From contig CAMPAX010000082.1 in assembly GCA_946633495.1 (NCBI GenBank), positions 1-9,148 on the forward strand: a stretch of 9,148 bases of DNA, read 5' to 3'. Of this stretch, positions 1 through 4,882 are shown in pieces. Each line of letters begins with the position of its first letter. Position 1 is the first letter of the stretch. This DNA comes from an uncultured Lachnospiraceae bacterium (GTDB taxonomy: Bacteria; Bacillota; Clostridia; Lachnospirales; Lachnospiraceae). The translations under genes were made by a program, and so were the position numbers. The notes below the pieces were generated by a model. It had not been told where the DNA came from and ran no database searches. It worked only from the letters and a program-made list of their open reading frames with translations.

Positions 1-80
1 CGTGACACCCCGATGTCCGGCGTGACACCCCGATGTCCGGCGTGACACCCCGATGCCCGGCGTGGCACCCCTATGTCCGA
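1..80. repeat. 20-bp tandem repeat array, four units (may continue left of the window)
   Basis: Units of CGTGACACCCCGATGTCCGG start at 1, 21, 41 and 61. The first two are identical, the third differs by one base (GATGCCCGG) and the fourth by three. Forward frames are closed by TGA in every reading, so the array is not forward coding. Units one and two contain a short dyad, GACA, six bases, TGTC, and the 20-bp period is close to two helical turns. The array starts at the window edge, so its true length is unknown. It could be a VNTR or a cluster of protein binding sites; nothing in the sequence decides between these. Confidence 0.9.
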
Positions 81-98
81 AGAGACATTTCCCCGGGG
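73..98. other. Short inverted repeat and CCCCGGGG palindrome after the tandem array
   Basis: ATGTC (73-77) and GACAT (84-88) form a 5-bp stem with a six-base loop, followed by the perfect palindrome CCCCGGGG at 91-98. There is no T tract afterwards, so this is not a convincing terminator. It may be the degenerate edge of the tandem array, because the GACAT half resembles the repeat's GACA core. Confidence 0.35.
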
Positions 99-172
99 CT
101 TCACCGGCTGCAGGGGACAAAATCGGAGAACATAAGAACAAGAAAACATAGGGACAGGAAACGGAGGCGTAT

Positions 173-805
173 ATGACGAAAAAGGAACGTGCCCTGCGCG
201 TGACCGAGGCACTGAATCGCAAATACGGTACGGAAATGTTCACATACCTGCATTTCGAAACTCCGTGGCAGCTGCTCTTTGCCACGATCCTGTCGGCTCA
301 ATGCACCGATGACCGCGTGAACATAGTTACGAAGGAGCTTTATCGGAAGTATCGAACCATAAAGGATTTTGCCGAGGCGGATCTTGCGGAACTGGAACGG
401 GATATATATTCCACCGGTTTTTACAAGAATAAGGCAAAGAATCTGAAGGCCTGTGCACAGGCGCTGCTGGATCGGTACGACGGAGAGGTGCCGTCGGATA
501 TCGATGAACTGACCTCACTTCCGGGGGTGGGACGGAAAACGGCCAATGTGGTCCGGGGAAATATTTTCCACATCGATTCCATCGTGGTGGATACCCATGT
601 GAAGCGGGTGTCCCGGCTGCTGGGGCTGACGAAGGAGACAGATCCCACCAAGGTGGAGTTTGATCTGATGAAGATCCTGCCCAAAGAGCAGTGGACACTC
701 TACAATGTTCAGGCCATAGCCGTAGGACGGACCTGGTGTGTCTCCGGAAGACCGAAGTGTGAAACCTGTATCCTGAGAGAGTGCTGCAAGACTGCGGGAA
801 ACTGA
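173..805 (+). CDS. nth: Endonuclease III (DNA glycosylase / AP lyase)
   Basis: This 210-residue protein matches bacterial endonuclease III in length and architecture. The family removes oxidised pyrimidines and nicks abasic sites by beta-elimination in base excision repair. The helix-hairpin-helix motif LPGVGRKTA lies at 116-124, with K122 in the place of the catalytic lysine (K120 in E. coli). D140 in VVDTHV corresponds to E. coli D138. A C-X6-C-X2-C-X5-C cluster (C189, C196, C199, C205) is the expected [4Fe-4S] ligand set. The ATG is preceded by GGAGG at 163-167 with five bases between. All key residues are present, so it should be active. It is followed by a 276-base gap, so it is probably transcribed separately from the small gene downstream. 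Confidence 0.96.
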   Translation: MTKKERALRVTEALNRKYGTEMFTYLHFETPWQLLFATILSAQCTDDRVNIVTKELYRKYRTIKDFAEADLAELERDIYSTGFYKNKAKNLKACAQALLDRYDGEVPSDIDELTSLPGVGRKTANVVRGNIFHIDSIVVDTHVKRVSRLLGLTKETDPTKVEFDLMKILPKEQWTLYNVQAIAVGRTWCVSGRPKCETCILRECCKTAGN

Positions 806-818
806 TATCTGAAAGGGA

Positions 819-870
819 TTTGCTGCGCAAAGCCGTAGGATTCTTCGCTTCGCTCAGAATGACAAGTGGG
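819..870. repeat. Dispersed intergenic repeat-like element (TTCGCTTCGCTCAGAATGAC type)
   Basis: The stretch contains GGATTCTTCGCTTCGCTC followed by AGAATGACA. It has a 5-bp stem ATTCT (840-844) / AGAAT (856-860) around a duplicated TTCGC. A small hairpin TTTGC-TGC-GCAAA (819-831) lies just before it. From general knowledge, close variants of this sequence recur as interspersed intergenic units in many unrelated bacterial genomes. Only one copy is in this window, so membership of that family is a recognition call and not something shown by repetition here. Confidence 0.5.
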
Positions 871-880
871 AAGCTTTTTT
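847..880 (+). terminator. Possible weak terminator after nth
   Basis: GCTTC (847-851) pairs with GAAGC (870-874), directly followed by six T residues (875-880). The stem is only 5 bp with an 18-base loop, so termination would be weak. It overlaps the repeat-like element and competes with that element's own ATTCT/AGAAT stem. Confidence 0.3.
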
Positions 881-980
881 ATTTGCAGACCCTTTGTAAG
901 ACAAAATCACGAAAAAGCGGAGTCATCTGTTTCGGACACGGGCACATTTCCGGTATTCTGTGAAGTATCCTTTAAAATGT

Positions 981-1009
981 TTGACAAGTGTCTTCGAAAC
1001 GTGTAGAAC
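981..1009 (+). promoter_or_regulatory. Sigma-A-type promoter for the small membrane protein gene
   Basis: A perfect -35 box TTGACA (981-986) is followed after 17 bases by TAGAAC (1004-1009), a 4-of-6 match to TATAAT. The downstream region is AT-rich and leads to a GGAGG ribosome binding site at 1068-1072. This would give a leader of roughly 65 nt before the ATG at 1082. No other strong promoter is visible before vanW, so it may drive both genes. Confidence 0.55.
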
Positions 1010-1081
1010 ATAACATAAATGAAGCTATCATAATAAGCAGATCATAGTTGTATATAACAATAATTACGGAGGAATCGGATC

Positions 1082-1192
1082 ATGGTTGATTTCAGCAAGA
1101 AGAGAAAGAAAAGTACAAGGATCATCGCAGCAGTCATCTGCATTCTGCTGGTGGCAGGTATGGTGATCGGACTGCTGGTAACTGCATTCTAA
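1082..1192 (+). CDS. Small single-span membrane protein (36 aa), function unknown
   Basis: The ATG at 1082 is preceded by GGAGG (1068-1072) nine bases upstream and by a good promoter. The product starts MVDFSKKRKKSTR, a strongly basic amino end. A hydrophobic segment follows from about residue 14 to the C-terminus (IIAAVICILLVAGMVIGLL, then VTAF). By the positive-inside rule the amino end should be cytoplasmic, with almost nothing exposed outside. I do not recognise a family with certainty; small basic-plus-one-helix proteins are common in Firmicutes. The last four codons, including the TAA stop, are the first part of a 15-bp tandem repeat that continues downstream. The gene precedes vanW by 177 bases, so an envelope role is possible but is inferred only from position and topology. 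Confidence 0.7.
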   Translation: MVDFSKKRKKSTRIIAAVICILLVAGMVIGLLVTAF

Positions 1193-1279
1193 GAAACTGC
1201 ATTCTAAGAAACTGCATTTTAGAAACCGCATTTTAAGAAACCGCATTCTAAGAAATTACATTCTGAGAAACTGCATTTT
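1181..1279. repeat. 15-bp tandem repeat overlapping the end of the small gene
   Basis: About 6.7 units of consensus ACTGCATTCTAAGAA start at 1181, 1196, 1211 (14 bp), 1225, 1240, 1255 and 1270 (partial). The first two are identical and the later ones drift (ACCGC, ATTAC, TTTT for TTCT). The first unit supplies the codons Thr-Ala-Phe and the TAA stop of the small gene. Because 15 is a multiple of three, the second unit again carries an in-phase stop. On the minus strand the array reads as an apparent coding frame that I consider spurious. Confidence 0.9.
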
Positions 1280-1301
1280 CCGGGAACGATGTATCCCGGA
1301 A
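1278..1301 (+). promoter_or_regulatory. Strong hairpin in the vanW leader (first of two)
   Basis: TTCCGGGA (1278-1285) and TCCCGGAA (1294-1301) form a perfect 8-bp stem with an eight-base loop. No T tract follows, so it is not a classical intrinsic terminator on the + strand. On the minus strand the bases after the stem are A-rich, so it is not one there either. It sits between the 15-bp repeat array and vanW. It could be an mRNA processing or stability element, or an operator. Confidence 0.6.
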
Positions 1302-1314
1302 TAACAAGATCCCA

Positions 1315-1341
1315 CACCGGTGGATCAGGATCCGGCCGGTG
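1315..1341 (+). promoter_or_regulatory. Strong hairpin in the vanW leader (second of two)
   Basis: CACCGG (1315-1320) pairs with CCGGTG (1336-1341). Inside, GGAT (1322-1325) pairs with ATCC (1330-1333) around a CAGG loop, with a possible U-G wobble and one bulged base between the two stems. That gives about 11 base pairs in 27 nt, 28 bases before the vanW start. There is no T tract. CACCGGTG at 1315-1322 is also a DNA palindrome, so a protein binding site is an alternative. Confidence 0.55.
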
Positions 1342-1369
1342 CCTTAAGGATCAGAAAAGAGATGTGAGA

Positions 1370-3004
1370 ATGAAAAGAAAAGGAAGAATATGGATCACGG
1401 CGCTGCTTGTGGCTGCATTTCTCCTGATCTACGTTCCGATGCCGGCTCATGCGGAGACGGAATCCGGTAATGGTACGCTTACGGCAGGCGGAAATGCTGC
1501 CGGAGATACCGCTTCGGAACTGAAGATCCAGAGCCATATCTTTGCGGATGGCATGAGCATCAGCGATTTTACGGCGGAGGAAGCGAAGCAGGAGCTTCAG
1601 ACCCGTGAGGATTCTCTGAAGGATGTTAAGGTAAGGATGACCAGTGAGTACGGAGACGTGGAGGCCACTTTGGGAGAACTTGGGTTCTTCGGGGATGTGG
1701 ACGGCGTGGTCCGGGAAGCCATCGGCTACGGGAATTCCGGTTCAATCCTGAAGCGGTACCGGGAGCAGCATTCCGATGAGGATGTGAAGCTCAGTGTACG
1801 CAGAACGGTCAGCAATGCCCGGGTGAAGAGCCTGGTCAATGAAGAACTGAAAAAGGTGTTTGATGGTTCCGAGAACGCACAGCTGATCAAGAAGAGCAAG
1901 ACGGAGGTCACAGTGATCCCCGGCAATTCCAGCGTCCGGCTGGATGCGGAGGCTACCACCAAAGCGATCGATACCGTGCTTTCCGACGGATGGGATCATG
2001 AGGACGTGGTGATTCCGCTGGTGATCGTAGATAACGACAATGAGCAGACAGAGGCACTGTCCTACATTACGGATCTTTTAGGAACCTATACGACGGAATT
2101 TGGGTTAAGTGATACGGGACGGAATCAGAATATCGCCCGTGCCTCGGAGCTGATGAACGGAAAGGTAGTATATCCGGGAGAAGAGGTTTCCACCTACTAT
2201 ACGATAGATCCGATCGAGGATTATAACGGATATGCCATGGCGGGCGTTTTCGTAAATGATGAGGTGGTTCCGGGGATCGGCGGCGGTGTCTGCCAGATGT
2301 CCACCACCCTCTACAACGCGCTGCTCTGGGCAGAGATCGAGATCGTGAAGCGTGATTATCACGGACTTCCGGTATCCTATGTTCCGCTGTCCTATGATGC
2401 GACCATGGCCGGCGGTTATCTCGACCTGATCTTCCGGAACAATCTGGAATATCCCATTTATATCGAGATCGACTGCAATACGGAAGAAGGTTATATCACC
2501 GCAAATATTTACGGACATGAGTATCGTGATCCGCGGCGTACCATATCCTTCGACAATAATATCGTGGAGAAGATCGATCCGCCGGAGGATGTGGTGGAGA
2601 TCGATCCGAACATGGAACCCGGAACGGAAGAGGTTACGGGAAAGCAGAGAACCGGATACCGGACAGAGCTTTGGAAATATGTCTACTATGACGGTGAATT
2701 GCAGGACAGTGTGCTGATCAACAAGAGCGTTTACAGCGCAACGTCCAGAAAAATCAGGAAGGGTCCGGAGCCGGAATCCAGTGAAGCTACGGAAGCTACG
2801 GAGGCTACCGAGGATACGGAGGCGCCGGAGAATCCTGAAAATCCGGAGAATCCCGAGAACCCGGAGAATCCGGAAAACCCGGAGAATCCCGAGAATCCGG
2901 AGAACCCTGAAAATCCGGAGAATCCGGAAAATCCGGAAAATCCCGAAAACCCGGAGAATCCGGAAGACGTTCAGGTGATCGAAGGGGGAGATATTCCGGA
3001 ATAA
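1370..3004 (+). CDS. Secreted VanW-family protein with PG-binding, VanW and G5-like parts and an (ENP)15 tail
   Basis: The ATG at 1370 is chosen because it gives a clean signal peptide (basic MKRKGR, hydrophobic core, likely cleavage after PAHA at 28). The frame extends upstream to 1289 but through the leader hairpins and without a ribosome binding site. The site used here is weak (AAGAG about 8 bases upstream). Residues about 51-230 look like the YoaR/PG_binding_4 type (FADGMSISDFTAEEA). Residues about 240-370 are a VanW domain with GGGVCQMSTTLYNA at 304-317 and a downstream YHGLPVSYVP. About 410-470 resembles a G5 domain (TGYRTELWKYVYYDG). The protein then runs into EAT repeats and fifteen ENP repeats (487-531). 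Proteins of this type act at the Gram-positive cell surface; the biochemical activity of VanW is not established. There is no LPXTG motif, so retention would need the uncleaved signal or wall binding. Confidence 0.9.
   Translation: MKRKGRIWITALLVAAFLLIYVPMPAHAETESGNGTLTAGGNAAGDTASELKIQSHIFADGMSISDFTAEEAKQELQTREDSLKDVKVRMTSEYGDVEATLGELGFFGDVDGVVREAIGYGNSGSILKRYREQHSDEDVKLSVRRTVSNARVKSLVNEELKKVFDGSENAQLIKKSKTEVTVIPGNSSVRLDAEATTKAIDTVLSDGWDHEDVVIPLVIVDNDNEQTEALSYITDLLGTYTTEFGLSDTGRNQNIARASELMNGKVVYPGEEVSTYYTIDPIEDYNGYAMAGVFVNDEVVPGIGGGVCQMSTTLYNALLWAEIEIVKRDYHGLPVSYVPLSYDATMAGGYLDLIFRNNLEYPIYIEIDCNTEEGYITANIYGHEYRDPRRTISFDNNIVEKIDPPEDVVEIDPNMEPGTEEVTGKQRTGYRTELWKYVYYDGELQDSVLINKSVYSATSRKIRKGPEPESSEATEATEATEDTEAPENPENPENPENPENPENPENPENPENPENPENPENPENPENPENPEDVQVIEGGDIPE
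2783..2818 (+). repeat. 9-bp repeat encoding Glu-Ala-Thr (four units)
   Basis: Three Glu-Ala-Thr units (GAAGCTACG twice exactly, then GAGGCTACC) are followed by one Glu-Asp-Thr unit. They form a short acidic Thr-rich linker between the G5-like part of the VanW protein and its ENP tail. Confidence 0.85.
2828..2962 (+). repeat. 9-bp repeat encoding (Glu-Asn-Pro)15
   Basis: Fifteen uninterrupted Glu-Asn-Pro triplets span residues 487-531 of the VanW protein. Codons vary (GAG/GAA, AAT/AAC, CCG/CCC/CCT) although the peptide is perfectly regular. This points to selection on the peptide or an old array, not a recent slippage burst. The tract carries 15 negative charges and a proline every third residue, which suggests an extended rod or wall-spanning spacer. 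The other frames are also open here, which creates spurious ORFs on both strands. Confidence 0.95.
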
Positions 3005-3098
3005 AGCCGGATGGAAGGTAAGGTTTGGAACGAAGCGGGAAATGCCTTATGCTCCCGGCATTATAGAATGTTTCCGAACGAAAAATATCGGTTTGACA

Positions 3099-4220
3099 AT
3101 GAAACAGGAAGCTCAAAAAAATAATACGGTTCACCGTTTTCAACCTGCCGGCGGAAGAGTTCTTACGCAAAGCGTTCTGAAACATATTCCCCGAAGGAAG
3201 GGCGGTGTTTGGGAGGGGGCTGCGATCGGTTTCGACGCAGCCGTCTTTCAGAATGGGGAGATTACAGAGGCTCAGGCCATCGGTGCCGAGCCCACATCAC
3301 GTTTCCCGGAAGCATATCCGCTATCAGCCGGGGAGGCGGCCTGGATCACGGCAGAAAACCAGCTGGCGACACAGGGAATCTTTGCAGCCCTGGATCCGGG
3401 AACAACTGCCCGGTCAAGGGGAACGGTTACTACTGCCCAGATACTTCTTGTGGCGGGAATGTCCTGCCCGGAAAGCCGGATCCGCCGGGAGATGCAGCGG
3501 CTGACGCAGTTATCTTTGAAGCGGGAATGTCCCATCGTCGGTGGAAATACGGTTTACTTTGGTGACGGAGAGGACTGCCTGGTGCAGGTATTGCTGACAG
3601 GACGGCTGAATGATGCTCCGGGGCGTGGGATCAATGCAGGGGAACCGCATTTGATTCCCCGGAAAATGCAGCCCGGGGACAGGGTTTATTTTTTAGGAGA
3701 GGTCGGATGCCTCGGTGCGGATATTCTGGCCAGGACCGGCAGAGAGGCGCTTCGAAAGAGGTTTTCGGACAGCTATATCGATACCATGGAGTATGAGCCC
3801 TCGGATTTTTCCGTGAATCTGCTGGCGTCTATGGCTTTGGAAGCAGGTGCGGTATTTCTTCACGATGTTTCCAACGGCGGCGTACACGCGGCCCTTTATC
3901 AGATGGCAGAGGCAATAGGCTGCGGGATCCGGGTACGGCACGAGGGGCTTACGATCCGACAGAGCGTGATCGAGCTCTGTGAGGAACTGAACATCAACCC
4001 TTATCAGCTGCTTGGGACCGGAGGACTTTTGGCGGCGGTACCGGAGGATGGGATAGAAGCATTTGAAAGCAGGATCCCGGATGTTATCCCGTGCGGTGAG
4101 CTTACGAAGGAAAAAGCGAGGGTTGTTACCGCGGAAAGCTTCCACATGGAGCGGTATCTGAATCTTCCGGACAAAGATGCACTTGATATAGCACTTTCAT
4201 TTCGTTATGATTCATTATGA
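3099..4220 (+). CDS. AIR synthase/HypE-related protein (PurM superfamily), substrate unknown
   Basis: The 373-residue product has the PurM/HypE/SelD/ThiL superfamily layout: an amino-terminal half with GFDAA (44-48) and ENQLAT, GGNT at 148-151, then HDVSNGG at 255-261 and INPYQLLGTGGLL. These match the AIR synthase-related proteins that Clostridia often annotate as hydrogenase maturation factor or AIR synthase. The family's ATP- and metal-binding signatures are altered: the usual G-(E/D)-D is GFD, and the Asp or His in GG(D/H)T is Asn. The reaction is therefore unclear and it is not purM itself. The start is uncertain. The ATG at 3099 best fits the family's short amino end but lacks a visible ribosome binding site; an in-frame ATG at 3042 would add 19 residues. 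It lies 94 bases after vanW and 139 bases before the Lrp-type gene. Confidence 0.8.
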   Translation: MKQEAQKNNTVHRFQPAGGRVLTQSVLKHIPRRKGGVWEGAAIGFDAAVFQNGEITEAQAIGAEPTSRFPEAYPLSAGEAAWITAENQLATQGIFAALDPGTTARSRGTVTTAQILLVAGMSCPESRIRREMQRLTQLSLKRECPIVGGNTVYFGDGEDCLVQVLLTGRLNDAPGRGINAGEPHLIPRKMQPGDRVYFLGEVGCLGADILARTGREALRKRFSDSYIDTMEYEPSDFSVNLLASMALEAGAVFLHDVSNGGVHAALYQMAEAIGCGIRVRHEGLTIRQSVIELCEELNINPYQLLGTGGLLAAVPEDGIEAFESRIPDVIPCGELTKEKARVVTAESFHMERYLNLPDKDALDIALSFRYDSL

Positions 4221-4254
4221 TGATTCAGCACATTGCAAACGTAACATGCATGCT

Positions 4255-4284
4255 TTGGATCATCAGCCGGTGGCAAAATATCAT
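4255..4284 (+). promoter_or_regulatory. Candidate promoter for the lrp-aminotransferase-trmL-mutS2 unit
   Basis: TTGGAT (4255-4260) and TATCAT (4279-4284), 5 of 6 to TATAAT, are separated by 18 bases. The -10 candidate sits exactly in the centre of the inverted repeat at 4266-4295, as expected for an operator. The -35 match is poor, so the promoter call is tentative. Confidence 0.3.
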
Positions 4285-4295
4285 TTGCCTGCGGC
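4266..4295. promoter_or_regulatory. Interrupted inverted repeat in the lrp leader (operator or RNA hairpin)
   Basis: GCCG (4266-4269) pairs with CGGC (4292-4295), and GGCAAA (4272-4277) pairs with TTTGCC (4284-4289). A symmetrical two-base mismatch lies between the arms and a six-base ATATCA centre in the middle, so ten of twelve arm positions pair. No T tract follows. It overlaps the candidate -10 box and is a plausible operator for the adjacent Lrp/AsnC-type regulator or an attenuator-like hairpin. Confidence 0.5.
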
Positions 4296-4321
4296 AGACA
4301 ATACGCTTGAAGTTATCAAAT

Positions 4322-4335
4322 GGTCCGATCGGACC
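4322..4335. promoter_or_regulatory. Perfect 14-bp palindrome just before the lrp ribosome binding site
   Basis: GGTCCGATCGGACC is its own reverse complement over all 14 bases. It ends eight bases before the GGGGAGG ribosome binding site (4344-4350). Lrp/AsnC regulators commonly bind dyad sites near their own promoters, so autoregulation is possible. If it lies downstream of the transcription start it could act as a roadblock or in RNA. Confidence 0.5.
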
Positions 4336-4359
4336 CGAAAACAGGGGAGGAACAGAATT

Positions 4360-4848
4360 ATGAAAGAAGAGATTTTAAAAATCCTTGAAAAGAACAGCCG
4401 CCTTACTGCGGCGGACATAGCCGCCATGATCGGCGCCTCCGAAGAGGAAGTTGCAGCCGCCATCGCAGAGATGGAGAAGGAGAAGATCATTTGCGGATAC
4501 AGTGCCGTGATCAACTGGGAGAAGGCAAATGACGAGAAGGTGATGGCACAGATCGGCGTGAAGATCTCACCGGTACGCGGAGAGGGATTTGACCGCATTG
4601 CCGAGCGGATCAGTCGGTTCGAAGAAGTGGATTCTGTCTATCTGATGTCCGGCGCAAGCTATGATCTGATCCTCACAATTGAAGGTGAATCCATGAAGGA
4701 TATCTCTCATTTCGTATATGAGAAGATTGCCCCGATGGAGACGGTTCTTTCCACATCTACGTTTTTTGTTCTGAAGAAATATAAGGAGCACAATGTGCTT
4801 TTCAATGAAACACGGGATACGGACGAAAGAATCCAGATCATGCCGTAG
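4360..4848 (+). CDS. Lrp/AsnC-family transcriptional regulator
   Basis: This 162-residue protein has an amino-terminal winged-helix region (SRLTAADIAAMIGASEEEVAAA, about 13-34) followed by GYSAVINWEKA. A RAM-type ligand-binding domain follows (about 65-145, with RFEEVDSVYLMSGASYDLIL). The family binds amino acids or similar effectors and forms dimers or larger assemblies. The start at 4360 has GGGGAGG nine bases upstream; the frame is open further upstream, but that extension crosses the leader dyads and has no support. The gene is 34 bases from the aminotransferase gene, which suggests it controls that enzyme and itself in response to an amino acid. The effector cannot be read from the sequence. 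Confidence 0.9.
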   Translation: MKEEILKILEKNSRLTAADIAAMIGASEEEVAAAIAEMEKEKIICGYSAVINWEKANDEKVMAQIGVKISPVRGEGFDRIAERISRFEEVDSVYLMSGASYDLILTIEGESMKDISHFVYEKIAPMETVLSTSTFFVLKKYKEHNVLFNETRDTDERIQIMP

Positions 4849-4882
4849 TCATACGGAGAAACCGGCGAAAGAGAGGATAACC

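Noticed and set aside
781..963. + strand 60-residue frame overlapping the end of nth
   Set aside because: It reads through the dispersed-repeat-like element, overlaps nth and has no ribosome binding site or recognisable sequence.
1064..1246. Minus-strand 60-residue frame with FLECS repeats
   Set aside because: It is the reverse reading of the 15-bp tandem array and the small + strand gene; no ribosome binding site and no domain.
3041..3062. AATGCC / GGCATT stem after vanW as a terminator
   Set aside because: Six pairs with a ten-base loop and no T tract; a competing CGGGA/TCCCG stem overlaps it.
3093..3127. TTGACA box followed by TAATAC as a promoter before the AIR-like gene
   Set aside because: The spacing is 23 bases, and the box abuts the chosen start codon, so a transcript would begin inside the coding region.
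2781..3185. Long alternative-frame ORFs through the ENP repeat on both strands (Arg/Ile-rich on +, Pro/Asp/Ser-rich on -)
   Set aside because: They are translations of the same 9-bp repeat in other frames; the VanW frame has a signal peptide and recognisable domains, the others have neither a ribosome binding site nor domains.
2805..3185. Minus-strand 126-residue protein
   Set aside because: Covers the ENP array and the vanW-AIR gap; composition is dictated by the repeat.
3656..3679. 7-bp inverted repeat TCCCCGG / CCGGGGA inside the AIR-like gene
   Set aside because: Ten-base loop, no T tract and GC-rich codons; within what chance would give in this coding sequence.
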